A stretch of DNA of 64,000 nucleotides. Source: Chroococcus sp. CMT-3BRIN-NPC107. Its GTDB lineage: Bacteria; Cyanobacteriota; Cyanobacteriia; Cyanobacteriales; Chroococcidiopsidaceae. The stretch spans positions 20,133 to 84,132 of the forward strand of contig JAHHGY010000006.1 of NCBI GenBank assembly GCA_019359635.1, in the 5' to 3' direction. The position numbers and the translations under genes are program-made. The first letter of the stretch is position 1. Every line of letters begins with the position of its first letter. Positions 17,260 to 26,555 of the stretch are shown one piece after another. The notes beneath the pieces were generated by a model. It saw only the letters and a list, made by a program, of their open reading frames with translations. It did no database searches and was not told where the DNA came from.

Positions 17260-17883
17260 ATGGGCTTTTTAGAAAGTATACTTGGTGGCGGTCAAAATAA
17301 CGAGCAAGATTACCGAGGTTTTGTTAATCGCTACGAACAGGGTGCGCCTCACGAAGGATACTCTGATGAGGAAGTAGCTAATCGCTACCAGCAAGTATCT
17401 AGAGGTTTGCCCGCCGATGTCTATCAAGAATCTGCCCAAGAAGCTTTTAGCCGAATGTCGCCCCAAGAGCGGATGCAATTCGGACAGTACCTCCAACAAC
17501 AATCGCGGCAGCAAAATTACAATTTTCCCGATTTAGATGGTGATGGTCAAGACGATCGCTATCAAGATTCCAATTATCTAGCGCAGACAACAAGTCGTAT
17601 GCACCAACAGCAACCCGATTTACTCGGTCAATTGTTAGGTGGCGCGGCGGGAATGCTTGGGGGTAACAGTCAAGGTAACATATTTAGCAACCCATTAGCA
17701 AAAGGCGCGATGGCTGGAATTGCTGCTATAGCTGCCAAAAAACTGATGGATAGAGGTGGTGGTAATAGAGGACAGTACGGTAACGTGCGTCCCGCCAGTG
17801 AAGACCCCTACGGCGATCCAGGGCTTGTGCGCCCAGCTAGTGAAGACCCCTACGGCGATCCTGCTGACCAACGCCGTTGGTAA
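17260..17883 (+). CDS. Hypothetical protein with calcium-like DGDGQDD motif and C-terminal repeat
   Basis: The 207-residue Gln/Gly-rich protein begins MGFLESILGGGQNN, with AGGAG before the ATG. It has a helical middle (YSDEEVANRYQQVS), an Asp-rich segment DLDGDGQDDRY (about 93-104) that could bind a cation, and a Gly/Ala segment (about 122-168) resembling a glycine-zipper region. Two copies of VRPASEDPYGDP stand at the C-terminus. Its function is unknown. The second C-terminal copy may come from a small tandem duplication. Confidence 0.65.
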   Translation: MGFLESILGGGQNNEQDYRGFVNRYEQGAPHEGYSDEEVANRYQQVSRGLPADVYQESAQEAFSRMSPQERMQFGQYLQQQSRQQNYNFPDLDGDGQDDRYQDSNYLAQTTSRMHQQQPDLLGQLLGGAAGMLGGNSQGNIFSNPLAKGAMAGIAAIAAKKLMDRGGGNRGQYGNVRPASEDPYGDPGLVRPASEDPYGDPADQRRW

Positions 17884-17912
17884 TCGGTTTTAGTAATACA
17901 GCTTTAATTTGT

Positions 17913-17948
17913 TTTTAAGCCTTTCCCAAATTGGGGGAGGGCTTAAAA
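17913..17948. terminator. Bidirectional terminator between convergent genes
   Basis: TTTTAAGCC and GGCTTAAAA form a 9-bp outer stem enclosing a second C/G-rich pairing. T-runs flank both sides. It separates the plus-strand gene ending at 17883 from the minus-strand GFA gene ending at 17955. Confidence 0.7.
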
Positions 17949-17954
17949 CTTTAT

Positions 17955-18412
17955 CTATTTTTGTTCTGATTGACATTGCTTAAACAGTTGAGTAAAATCG
18001 CTTGGCTGCACCTCGTAGTTTAATTGATGCTCGTTGAAAATAACCCACTTTTGAGAACTTCGAGTCCATAAGTTTCCTACAGGCTTTAGCCAACTGGTAT
18101 CATCTAACGTTCCTGGCTTAAGGTTAGTAATTTGGGGATTACGAGCAGGGTTATGAAACAATCTCGTCCCCCACACTCACCACAAAACCAACAACTAACT
18201 TCTCGCCCACTTTCAGAACTACGCTGGTAATGTTTTCGCTGTCCTTGGAGAATTATCAGTGCATCGCGGGGAACAAGTACTGACATACCGAAAGCACTGG
18301 AAGATTGCTTCTGACACTCTTGGCAGTGACAAACATAGAGTGTCAAAGATTCAGCCCGGATCTCGTAGCGAATCCGCTTACATTGGCATCCTCCAGTATA
18401 AGGAGCCGTCAT
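17955..18412 (-). pseudogene. GFA (glutathione-dependent formaldehyde-activating-like) family gene, frameshifted
   Basis: The 5' part (ATG 18412) encodes a Cys-rich GFA fold: GGCQCKRIRYEI, YVCHCQECQKQSSSAFG and CWFCGECG. These are the usual zinc ligands. At a run of five C (18168-18172, plus strand) the frame is lost. The expected continuation, GTRLFHNPARNPQITNLKPG to the C-terminus, is in another frame and ends at 17955. A homopolymer length change is the simplest cause. All ligand cysteines lie before the break. Confidence 0.8.
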
Positions 18413-18552
18413 ACTTGATTCTCCCAAATTAACTTTCGTTTATTGTTTGCGATCGCTGCATCTATCACTATCTAATTACTTTAAACAACCACAAGTAATT
18501 TTAGCTATCCAAATAGCCGTTGTTGGATGACTAAGGGCGATCGCTTTCGTAC

Positions 18553-19419
18553 TTAAGTAAGATGATTCTGCAATGCCTGACGCATGACATCAACGGGTAC
18601 GGGTTGCTGCAACCAAATTGCTAAAGCTGCCGCTCCTTGTTGCACAAGCATCTCTAACCCATCAATAGCCGTCGCGCCTTTTGTTAGTGCCTGTTGTAAA
18701 AATTTTGTAGGACTAGGAGTATAAATTAAATCGTAAGCGATCGCATCTGTTCCTAACAATCCCATTTCTTCATCACTCAATGGCGACTGGGTAATATTGG
18801 GATACATCCCGATAGGAGTTGTGTTGATAATTACATTCGCTTGGGGAATTAGCATCGGTAATTTGTCCCAGTTACGGACTAATAACTTGGTAGCTAAAAG
18901 TGAATGCCAACTACCAACAAACTCGCCCAACTTTGTTGCATTTCTCCCCACTACATAAGTTTCTCCAAAGCCTAATTGAGCGCAACCTGCTACTACTGCC
19001 CGTGCTGCGCCACCATTACCTAAAACTATGGCGGTTTTTTCGCTCCAATCTTGAGCGTAAGTCTGCAAAGGAGCAATAAAACCTTCCACATCCGTATTAG
19101 TTCCCGCCCAAGTACCGCTACTTGTGCGCCAAACTGTATTTATAGCGCCAATTGCTTTAGCTGTAGGAGATATTTCTGTAATTAAAGACTTGATTGCTTG
19201 TTTGTGAGGAATTGTGATATTAAAACCTACTAAATCTATGGCTGCAAACCCAGAAATCGCCGCTTGTAGATTGTCTGGATGTACTGGTAATGGTAGATAA
19301 ACGTAATCTAAACCTAAATGCGCGATCGCGGCATTATGCATAATTGGCGAAAGGGAATGTTCTACAGGATGCCCAATTACCCCTAATAGCTTTGTTTTTC
19401 CAGTAATCACTTGCGACAT
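18553..19419 (-). CDS. aroE: Shikimate dehydrogenase (NADP+)
   Basis: The 288-residue protein matches AroE over its full length. It has GVIGHPVEHSLSPIMHNAA (shikimate site), NITIPHKQ with the catalytic Lys, GAINTVWR, the NADP loop VLGNGGAARAV, INTTPIGM and a C-terminal DGLEMLVQQGAAAL. It reduces 3-dehydroshikimate to shikimate in aromatic amino acid and quinone synthesis. It is divergent from the hydrolase gene at 19486. Confidence 0.95.
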   Translation of the reverse strand: MSQVITGKTKLLGVIGHPVEHSLSPIMHNAAIAHLGLDYVYLPLPVHPDNLQAAISGFAAIDLVGFNITIPHKQAIKSLITEISPTAKAIGAINTVWRTSSGTWAGTNTDVEGFIAPLQTYAQDWSEKTAIVLGNGGAARAVVAGCAQLGFGETYVVGRNATKLGEFVGSWHSLLATKLLVRNWDKLPMLIPQANVIINTTPIGMYPNITQSPLSDEEMGLLGTDAIAYDLIYTPSPTKFLQQALTKGATAIDGLEMLVQQGAAALAIWLQQPVPVDVMRQALQNHLT

Positions 19420-19485
19420 AATCCGTGTTAGTGTGATCGCTCGTTAGAATTATTAAAGTAACTTAACATTATTTCTAATTAAATC

Positions 19486-20427
19486 ATGCAGGCAACACCA
19501 GCCGTCTCTACTACCCCAAATCCCGGTAAGTATTGGCAGTGGCGCGGACAGTCAATTTATTACGTTAAGGCGGGAGAACGCAAAAACCGCCCACCTTTAT
19601 TATTAGTACATGGATTTGGTGCTTCTACAGACCACTGGCGCAAAAATATCGCTCAATTGCAAGCAGATTTTGAAGTCTGGGCAATTGATTTATTAGGTTT
19701 TGGGCGATCGGCAAAACCTGAAATGTCTTACAGTGCCGACTTGTGGCGCGATCAGTTGTACGAATTTATTACTGAAGTTATCGGACAGCCTACAGTATTA
19801 GCGGGAAACTCTCTTGGTGGTTATGCTTGTTTGTGTGTAGCCGCCCAACGCCCCGATGCTGCGGCTGGGGTAGTATTACTTAACAGCGCTGGTCCATTTT
19901 CAGACGCAGACTCATCCTCCGAACCCGATCCATTGCAAGCAGAAGTACAACCGCCTAAACAACCGGAAGTCTGGCAAAAATTTTTAGGCGAGGCGGCGAA
20001 ATGGATATTTCAGCAACCATTATCGCGGTTTATATTATTTCAATACGTGCGTCAACCCTGGGTAATTCGCCAAACTCTAGAAAGAGTGTACTTAGATAAA
20101 AGTGCTGTTACCGAGCAATTGGTAGAAGAAATTTATCGCCCTTCCTGCGATCCTGGTGCATCCCAAGTATTTGCGTCAATTTTTAGCAATCCTCAAGGGG
20201 AAAAAGTTGATATATTGCTGCGACAGTTGAAGTGTCCCTTATTAATGCTGTGGGGCGAAGGAGATCCTTGGATGAATGCGAAGGAGCGATCGCGCAAATT
20301 TCGCCAATACTGCCCTAACTTAACCGAATACTTCCTTCGGGCTGGTCATTGCCCCCATGACGAAGTACCAGAGCAAGTAAATTCTCTATTAAAATCCTGG
20401 ATTTTGTCTTTCCCAGACGTAACCTAA
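19486..20427 (+). CDS. Alpha/beta hydrolase
   Basis: The 313-residue protein has HGFGAS (oxyanion side, about 42-47), nucleophile Ser109 in AGNSLGG, an acid in the WGEGDPW region and His288 in AGHCPHDEVP, so the catalytic triad looks complete. It resembles plant and cyanobacterial hydrolases related to pheophytinases and other plastid esterases. The substrate is not evident. No signal peptide is seen. Confidence 0.85.
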   Translation: MQATPAVSTTPNPGKYWQWRGQSIYYVKAGERKNRPPLLLVHGFGASTDHWRKNIAQLQADFEVWAIDLLGFGRSAKPEMSYSADLWRDQLYEFITEVIGQPTVLAGNSLGGYACLCVAAQRPDAAAGVVLLNSAGPFSDADSSSEPDPLQAEVQPPKQPEVWQKFLGEAAKWIFQQPLSRFILFQYVRQPWVIRQTLERVYLDKSAVTEQLVEEIYRPSCDPGASQVFASIFSNPQGEKVDILLRQLKCPLLMLWGEGDPWMNAKERSRKFRQYCPNLTEYFLRAGHCPHDEVPEQVNSLLKSWILSFPDVT

Positions 20428-20436
20428 ACAAGTTTA

Positions 20437-20467
20437 AGGGGTCTTATCCGCTTATGACAAGACCCCT
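20437..20467 (+). terminator. Stem-loop after the hydrolase gene
   Basis: AGGGGTCTT and AAGACCCCT form a 9-bp stem with a 13-base loop, 10 bases after the stop codon. No long T-run follows, so it may stabilise the mRNA end without terminating strongly. From here to 20791 there is no gene; the sequence is A+T-rich with no recognisable remnant. Confidence 0.55.
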
Positions 20468-20791
20468 CAAATTTCGGGATTCAAATTATTCAAGGAATAC
20501 AAATAGAATGGAGAAATAAATAAGGTTTACATCTCTCATAACTCCAGCATAGCTGCATCTTTCTAGACCTAAGTTTGGCTGCTGCTTTATTCAAGCTTTT
20601 TGCCACTAACTCTATGCTTGGATAAATTACAAGTTTGGCTCTCTAACAGGGGACACTAAGTTGAGCGCCTTTTTGGTTAGCTGTTTTAAGCTGTTTGCGT
20701 CCTATATAATTAGGTTATTACTACTTTTTGGATTAACAACTCTAAGTTTACTAAAGTTCAATACTCTTGAAACTTCTTAACATTATCCCGT

Positions 20792-21757
20792 TTAAGCGGC
20801 AAAATTCCACATTACCGGATTATCGTCCAAATAGTCAGTAACGGTTCTGCTTATAGCATCAATCTCTTGGAGTTCTGCTTTTGACAAGACGACATCCAAA
20901 GCTTGAGCATTGGCTACAGCTTGCTGAGTATTCCTTGCGCCGACAATGGCATTAGTTTGAGGTTGAGCAATCAGCCAAGCTAAAGCTAAATTGGCTAAAG
21001 TAGTTTGATGGCGCTCGGAGATCGGACGCAATGCTGTTAAAGCTGCTTGCGCCCTTTGATAATTTTCTCCTTGAAAGAGCTTGTTTTTAGCGCGGTTATC
21101 TTCCGCCTCAAACTTATGATCGGCGGCAAATTTGCCCGTCAACAACCCTTGCGCTAAAGAGGAGTAAGCAAGAATAGAAATTTCGTTTTCAATACAATAA
21201 GGGACAGTTTCTTTTTCTACCTGTCGCCAAAATAGCGAGTAAGGCGGCTGGATGCTATCAATACGCCCGTATTGCGCTGCTTCCTCTAACTGAGGGCGGG
21301 AAAAATTAGACACCCCAATAGCGCGAATTTTGCCTTGCTCCTGCAACTTAACTAAGGCGCTCATAGTTTCTGCAATGGGGACAATTTCACTATCAAAATT
21401 GCCACTAGGCCAGTGAATTTGATAGAGATCGATATAGTCAGTTTGCAGATTACCCAAAGAGCGATCGCAAGCTTCGATTACTTGGTCAAATTTCAAATGA
21501 TTGGCAAAAACTTTAGTAGCATAAACAGCTTTGTCTCTCACATCAGACAAAGCTCTAGCAACAATGCGCTCGGAATGCCCTTCTCCATAAACTTCTGCCG
21601 TATCAATAGTAGTAACTCCTGCATCAAAAGCGGCTTTAATTGCTTTGGTCGTCTCCTCATCGGAAATTCCTACCCACCTTCTTTTTCCTGCTTGCCAAGT
21701 TCCCATCACAATGGGACTAATTTGCAGGTCTGATTTTCCTAAGCGGCGCATTTCCAT
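20792..21757 (-). CDS. Aldo/keto reductase
   Basis: The 321-residue TIM-barrel protein has all family marks: DTAEVYGEGHSERIV with the catalytic Asp and Tyr, YATKVF with the catalytic Lys, YIDLYQIHWP with the catalytic His, IGVSNFSRPQLEEA, and a C-terminal NADP site (IVGARNTQQAVAN). It most resembles the Gsp69/YhdN branch of general stress reductases. The substrate is unknown. Confidence 0.9.
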   Translation of the reverse strand: MEMRRLGKSDLQISPIVMGTWQAGKRRWVGISDEETTKAIKAAFDAGVTTIDTAEVYGEGHSERIVARALSDVRDKAVYATKVFANHLKFDQVIEACDRSLGNLQTDYIDLYQIHWPSGNFDSEIVPIAETMSALVKLQEQGKIRAIGVSNFSRPQLEEAAQYGRIDSIQPPYSLFWRQVEKETVPYCIENEISILAYSSLAQGLLTGKFAADHKFEAEDNRAKNKLFQGENYQRAQAALTALRPISERHQTTLANLALAWLIAQPQTNAIVGARNTQQAVANAQALDVVLSKAELQEIDAISRTVTDYLDDNPVMWNFAA

Positions 21758-21932
21758 AGTATTTAAGCTAAAAATTGGCTAATGTTACCTTTCTTTAATA
21801 TATCGACCAAAAATTAAATTAATCAGCCTCAAGTCGTTTGTTAGCACGATTTGGTGCATAATATCGTCAGTTTAAATATTAAATGTTAATCTACAAAAAT
21901 TAGCCCTTGTCCTTCGCCAAGCCTCCTAACTT

Positions 21933-22706
21933 ATGAAAATTTTTATTGTAATTACTACGGTACTAACAACTGTTAGCCTTGCTCACCCAGCTTTATCAGA
22001 AAATATAGCTCATACCAGACAGTTGCTGGCAACTAAACAATGTCTAAGTTGCGATTTGGGTGGTGCAGGCTTGGTTTTGACAAATTTATCGGGAGCTAAT
22101 TTATCGGGAGCTAACTTAAGTGGGGCAAATTTGAGTCGAGCAAACTTGAGTGGAGCCGATTTGACGGGTGCAAACTTAGTTGGAGCTTCTTTGTTTGGAG
22201 CCAATTTAACCGGCGCAAAGTTGCAGGGAGCGCAAATAGCTGGGGCAGATTTTAGAGAAGCTTACTTATACAATGTAAGTCTTGGCGATGCTGATGTAAA
22301 TGTAGCTCACTTGCAAGGAGCCGTCGGTATACCCCTCGCCGCAGCTAAAGCTAAAGACTTCTATAGATGGGGTATGCTTCAAGGACAAAAAGGTGACTCT
22401 CAAGGAGCAATTGATTACTTTAACCAAGCTTTAACCATCGATCCAGAATTTGCTTTAGCTTATATGGGTCGGGGTGTTGCTCGTTATCAATTATTAGATC
22501 GTAAAGGAGCGATGGAAGACGCTAAAGTAGCAGACGACTTATTTTTAGCTCAAGGAAATATTACTGGAAACCAGACAGCGCAAGCATTTATTAAAGAGCT
22601 AGAAGCCCCACCACCAAGCGCATCGAAGCCAAAAAGTAAAGGAAACTTTATGAATATTTTGGGACTATTAGGCTCGGCGGCTGTGAAGTTATTTGTGCCA
22701 TTTTAG
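21933..22706 (+). CDS. Secreted pentapeptide-repeat and TPR protein
   Basis: The 257-residue protein has a signal peptide (about 1-22, VSLAHPALSE). Then come about 16 pentapeptide repeats of the A(N/D)LSG type (about 45-125) and two TPR units (about 145-205, DSQGAIDYFNQALTIDPEFA). The early CLSCDLGGAGL motif, with two Cys, is common at the start of cyanobacterial exported pentapeptide proteins. The role is unknown; the parts suggest a periplasmic scaffold. Confidence 0.8.
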   Translation: MKIFIVITTVLTTVSLAHPALSENIAHTRQLLATKQCLSCDLGGAGLVLTNLSGANLSGANLSGANLSRANLSGADLTGANLVGASLFGANLTGAKLQGAQIAGADFREAYLYNVSLGDADVNVAHLQGAVGIPLAAAKAKDFYRWGMLQGQKGDSQGAIDYFNQALTIDPEFALAYMGRGVARYQLLDRKGAMEDAKVADDLFLAQGNITGNQTAQAFIKELEAPPPSASKPKSKGNFMNILGLLGSAAVKLFVPF

Positions 22707-22717
22707 TAGGGCATTAC

Positions 22718-22776
22718 ATCACCCTCGCTCTAAAAATTCTGGCTGATTTTAGAAAACAGCTAGAGGTGAGGGTTGA
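22718..22776. terminator. Bidirectional terminator-like hairpin between convergent genes
   Basis: ATCACCCTC-GCTCTA pairs imperfectly with TAGAGGTGAGGGTTGAT and is followed by a T-rich run on the plus strand. It lies between genes ending at 22706 (plus) and 22851 (minus). Confidence 0.6.
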
Positions 22777-22850
22777 TTTTGTATTTTTTGGGGTACATTG
22801 AACGAGGCAAACTTTAAGGCTTACAACGCAATTATATTCTCAAAATAAAT

Positions 22851-23462
22851 TTATTTTTTAAGATTTAGGGCTTGGTATAATGATTGAAGTTTAAAGTTAT
22901 TCCAACTTAAAGCAACTGCACTATTAATAATTAATTCTTGTTTGAGGCTAGTAGTCAAATAAGAATTAGTTTGAAGATTGTGAAAAAAAGCATCTAAAAG
23001 TTGTAACTGATTGCGGGGGAGGGTGTAATAAATTTTGTCGCCTTTAACCCTAACTGAGTCTGGCAAAGCTTGATGGGGAATTTGACCACCCAAAAATATT
23101 GTCCAAGCTGCGATCAAAGAACGGTATACGAGGGATTCAGTTTCAAATTGAGGAGGAGCTAATAAGTGAAGCTGACCTTCGATGCAATCATCTTTAAAAG
23201 TTATTTTTTCTGGGGTAAAGTGTAAGTTTATTTGAATATTATTCTGCTCGATAGTAGCAATCAATCCTTCTTCAGGAGCGGGAATTAAGCTTGTCAGTTT
23301 ATCAACTTTCAATTCTGCTTGTTGACAAAGAAGAAGAATAGTTTTATTCTTCAAGGTTAATTGCTTTGCCTGTAAGTCAAAAACAACATATTCTTCAATA
23401 AGTTTTTGTACTAACATTCCTGAGTTTTGAAAGTTTGCTTTAGCTCTATTAAATACGCCCAT
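22851..23462 (-). CDS. Hypothetical protein
   Basis: The 203-residue protein has no signal peptide and no membrane segment. Alternating strands (LKVDKLTSLIP, INLHFTPEKITFKDD, IEGQLHLLAPP) and a helical C-terminal half make a beta-rich lipid-binding type fold such as DUF2993/LmeA conceivable. I see no diagnostic motif and do not assign one. The region upstream holds only remnants. Confidence 0.6.
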   Translation of the reverse strand: MGVFNRAKANFQNSGMLVQKLIEEYVVFDLQAKQLTLKNKTILLLCQQAELKVDKLTSLIPAPEEGLIATIEQNNIQINLHFTPEKITFKDDCIEGQLHLLAPPQFETESLVYRSLIAAWTIFLGGQIPHQALPDSVRVKGDKIYYTLPRNQLQLLDAFFHNLQTNSYLTTSLKQELIINSAVALSWNNFKLQSLYQALNLKK

Positions 23463-24243
23463 TTTTAAATCTATCCAGAGGTAATATTTTTTGTCAGCAC
23501 ATACTTCTTAATTTACTATAGCTTGTAGATAATAAATTAAGGTTTTTGACCCGCTCTGAATTTGACGCTCTATAAGTATTATAAATTTGATAAATTATTT
23601 GCCTTGTTAGAGAATATTTTGCCAACTATAATTTGTAAATAAAAATTTTCATTACTCTCTCTAAACAGATAAGAAATTCTATAATTTGTTGTTTTTGATA
23701 TAAGTGTGTGGGGAGATATCAATTATCGGTCATCAATAAAAAGATATTCAACTCGTTGTCTAGGTTCACTGAAACTAAGCTTCTACAATTTTTAATATTA
23801 GAAGATAGAGGTTTTGAAAGCTTGTAAAAAATTATTGGCTCAAAAAGTGCAAGCAGCTAGTGAAGTTATTGAGCGAGTAGCTTCTAAGTATGATAAATTG
23901 TTGTCGTAGTAAAATAAGGCACGTCAAGTAACCAACGTAATGCTGAAGAAGTTTGATTGCCCAAAAAGTGTCAAGAACTTGAGCAATTGGCAATAAAACT
24001 AGACGAACAATACTTTGAAAGAATATTAGTAGCTAGAGTTAGCCCTATGAACTACAAGTAGCCTAATTTTCAAGCTGATATCATTTGGCTGTAAGCGCGA
24101 TCGCGCCAAGCTTGACTATCTAACTTAGCCAAAGCAGGTTATGCAATTGTAAAATAAGTTTAACCTGCTTTTGGGTTGAACTTGAACTTATAGATTGCTA
24201 ACAAGTAAAATGTATTTGTTAGTGCAGAACGATTAGAACGGTA
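23463..24243 (+). other. Gene-poor 780-bp region with a decayed coding remnant
   Basis: Between about 23808 and 24061 the plus strand encodes helical pieces broken by stops and one shift: VLKACKKLLAQKVQAASEVI…DKLLS, then RNAEEV, LPKKCQELEQLAIKLDEQYF and ILVARVSPMNYK. They read like parts of one former protein of about 85 residues. I cannot name the family. The rest is A+T-rich with one HIP1 site near 24100. Confidence 0.35.
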
Positions 24244-24786
24244 ATGAGTCAAGATATTGGCGCACAAGAAAATAGCAGTTACTATTCTTTGCTAGGGTTG
24301 CATCCTTCCGCATCAGTTATAGAAATTCGCCGCGCCTACCGAGAATTGAGCAAGCACTATCACCCTGATACCACAAAATTATCTACAGAAATTGCTACTA
24401 CCAAGTTTCAAGAGCTTAACCAAGCTTACGCTACCCTCAGCAACCCCGAACGGCGCACAACTTACGATTATTTAATTGGCTATTCGCGGTTGGCGGTAAT
24501 TCAAGCGCCCTCTTACTTAGATAGATCCGTCCGCGATAGCGCTAAGTTTACAAAATCCTCCGCTTATCTCGATCCCACCGATCGCCCTTTGTCGGCAGGA
24601 GAAATCTTTGCTTTGTTTATTTTAGGTTTGACGTTTGTTGGCTGTTTGATACTAGCGATCGCCATCGGCTTAATTCGTGGCGATCGAGCTTGGCAACCAA
24701 TATCAACAATTGACTCGCAGATTTTTATGCAGCAGTTTACAATAACTGTAAACATTGTTTTACAATCACTGAGCAATTTTTCCTAG
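24244..24786 (+). CDS. Membrane-anchored J-domain (DnaJ-like) protein
   Basis: The 180-residue protein has an N-terminal J domain (about 12-72) with the HPD triad at residues 40-42 (KHYHPDTT), which stimulates an Hsp70 partner. There is no G/F or zinc-finger region. A strong membrane segment follows (about 121-145, IFALFILGLTFVGCLILAIA). Forty bases downstream is a DUF3143 gene, a common cyanobacterial pairing. It is a short specialised co-chaperone, not DnaJ itself. Confidence 0.85.
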   Translation: MSQDIGAQENSSYYSLLGLHPSASVIEIRRAYRELSKHYHPDTTKLSTEIATTKFQELNQAYATLSNPERRTTYDYLIGYSRLAVIQAPSYLDRSVRDSAKFTKSSAYLDPTDRPLSAGEIFALFILGLTFVGCLILAIAIGLIRGDRAWQPISTIDSQIFMQQFTITVNIVLQSLSNFS

Positions 24787-24825
24787 AAATATCGATAGTT
24801 TCTCAAACCATAAGTTTAGTTTTTT

Positions 24826-25098
24826 ATGTCGCTTCCCAACGCCGATACTCCTTTATACAGTCATGCCCTGCCAAATATTGAGCAATGGTTAATTAGTCAA
24901 GGTTGCCAACAAGATAGTTCGGAGCCTCATTGCTGGCATATTCAAAAGGCTGATTGGAAAGCTCAACTTTGTCTTGATATTGAAGAACTTACGGTACGTT
25001 ATTTTCTTTCTGGAGAACAAAAACCAGATATTCAACGCGCCTTTAAGTATTCCCTGAGTCGGCAAGATATAGAACAGGCTGTATTTGCTGGCCCTTAA
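24826..25098 (+). CDS. DUF3143 domain protein
   Basis: The 90-residue protein matches DUF3143 over its whole length: LPNADTPLYSHALPNIEQWL, then CWHIQKADWKAQLCLDIEEL and a C-terminal FKYSLSRQDIEQAVFAGP. Its function is unknown. It follows the J-domain gene and is probably co-transcribed. Confidence 0.85.
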   Translation: MSLPNADTPLYSHALPNIEQWLISQGCQQDSSEPHCWHIQKADWKAQLCLDIEELTVRYFLSGEQKPDIQRAFKYSLSRQDIEQAVFAGP

Positions 25099-25174
25099 AA
25101 AACGGATTTATATATTGGTTTAGCACCGAAGTATTGCTTGTTTGCTAAAGAGAGCGATCACGCTGTTTAAAACC

Positions 25175-25721
25175 ATGCAACTAATTCATCCTGAAAAGAT
25201 TTTACAAACTCAACGACTTCTGCTTGAACCGCTTAAGCAACATCACGCGTTCTTACTCTATCCGATACTGCAAGATTCTCAAATTTACGGCTATATTTCC
25301 CAAGAGCCGCCAATTTCGATAGAAACCTTACGACACCGCTACCAGAAATTAGAGCGGCGCTTGTCTCCTACTGATGATGAAGCATGGCTAAACTGGGCGG
25401 TATGTCTCAAATCATCTAGACAATTTATTGGTCGTGTAGAAGCTTCTATTTCATCAAAGAAAAGCGCATATGCCTATATATTTGGTTCTCAGTTTTGGAA
25501 TAGTGGATACGCTACTGAAGCAAGCAGACAAGTTTTGCAAGTGTTATTTGATGATTATAAGGTAATAGAATTCATTGCCCAAGTGGATACGCGCAATCAA
25601 GCCTCAATTCGGGTTGTTAGAAAGGCTTAGTTTTGAGCAAGTAGAACATCAAGCTGCTGTAGATTTTTTTAAGGGAAGTTTTAGCGACGAGTATACCTAT
25701 CGTAGAGTTGCATTTTCGTAG
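25175..25721 (+). pseudogene. GNAT acetyltransferase gene with a +1 frameshift near its 3' end
   Basis: From ATG 25175 the frame encodes a Rim-type GNAT (LQTQRLLLEPLKQHHAF, WNSGYATEASRQVL, VDTRNQASIR) and then reads RVVRKA-stop. Dropping one G from the GGG at 25611-25613 restores the expected LLERLSFEQVEHQAAVDFF and a C-terminus ending DEYTYRRVAFS at 25721. Only the last of the conserved helices is out of frame. The shifted product lacks the final beta strands and is probably inactive. Confidence 0.8.
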
Positions 25722-25728
25722 AGTGCTT

Positions 25729-25950
25729 AACAGCGTAATTATTTTATGGCACTCTGACGGATGCAAATTTAGTTTAATTGGCGCTGGCGGGCGAAAAATC
25801 TATTGAATCGATGGCGCTGAAGAAAAGGTTGCTTCTGACTTAGACTTTACCAAAACAGCGATGCAAGCACAAAAAATTTATAGAGGAAAGCCTAGCGCCC
25901 GTGCGCGTAGTATTTATAAATCTGCGGTGCGATCGCCCTATGCACTTTAA
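25729..25950 (+). pseudogene. Decayed gene fragment with an in-frame TGA
   Basis: One frame reads VIILWHSDGCKFSLIGAGG RKIY, TGA at 25804-25806, then IDGAEEKVASDLDFTKTAMQ and onward to TAA at 25950. No start codon is apparent, and a further shifted piece follows to about 26090 (EEADLETPLYLEVEID-like). I do not recognise the family. It forms one patch with the broken GNAT gene upstream. Confidence 0.4.
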
Positions 25951-26189
25951 CAAGCTTGTTGCCTAAACCCTTGCTGAAAATGTCAATCTCCCTATCTACA
26001 GATAACTCTACCCAAAACCGATTACTCAAGTCAGTCAGGAGGAAGCCGACCTTGAGACACCACTCTATCTTGAGGTAGAAATTGATTCTTAATGAAAGCT
26101 TTATGCTTTTTCTGTAGCCATTGTTACGAAAAGAGTGCTATGTTAGGGTTAACAAACAAAAAAGCTAATAAAACAAATAAGTAACAGTG

Positions 26190-26345
26190 ATGATTAGAAA
26201 TAAACAACAAGCCGCCAAGCAAGCTTCTGATGCTCACCGCGTTAACATTCAAAGAAGTTTAGAGCATCGCCTCCAAGTTGCTAGAGCCAATGGAGACGAA
26301 AAGCTAGTTCGGCAGCTAGAGTCAGAAATGAGTTACTTTAACTAA
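26190..26345 (+). CDS. Small conserved-looking 51-residue helical protein
   Basis: ATG 26190 encodes a charged protein starting MIRNKQQAAKQASDAHR and ending RQLESEMSYFN. It is predicted to be almost wholly helical, with Arg/Glu/Gln repeats (LEHRLQVARANGDEKLV) like a short coiled coil. A strong terminator follows 18 bases after the stop, which supports a real single-gene transcript. I know no function. Confidence 0.6.
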   Translation: MIRNKQQAAKQASDAHRVNIQRSLEHRLQVARANGDEKLVRQLESEMSYFN

Positions 26346-26363
26346 ATCAATTCAATAAACAAC

Positions 26364-26411
26364 AAAATATCCTCTCCAAACTTGCCATAGGTAGGTTGGA
26401 GAGGATATTTT
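26364..26411 (+). terminator. Strong intrinsic terminator
   Basis: AAAATATCCTCTCCAA (26364-26379) pairs perfectly with TTGGAGAGGATATTTT (26396-26411), a 16-bp stem ending in a T-run. It ends the small gene at 26190-26345. Confidence 0.85.
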
Positions 26412-26555
26412 TGTTATAGGTAAAAATAGCTGCTCTTAAAAAAACTTAAAGCTCAAATCTTAACGAATACCAAACTATTTCTAAGTCACAGCTATACTGG
26501 TTGTTTGAAAGTCTGTACTTAATGCTACCCTTAATAGATTTTGGGGAACTTCTTG

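Noticed and set aside
16961..17514. Hydrophobic minus-strand frames opposite the lipoprotein and DGDGQDD genes
   Set aside because: Compositional shadows of Gln/Arg-rich genes on the plus strand.
22010..22204. Minus-strand frame rich in Ala/Pro/Lys with a five-residue period
   Set aside because: It is the antisense image of the pentapeptide repeats.
24730..24765. TTTACAAT…TGTAAAC pattern resembling an HLR1 or other operator
   Set aside because: It lies within the J-domain gene and the spacing does not fit the HLR1 direct-repeat rule.
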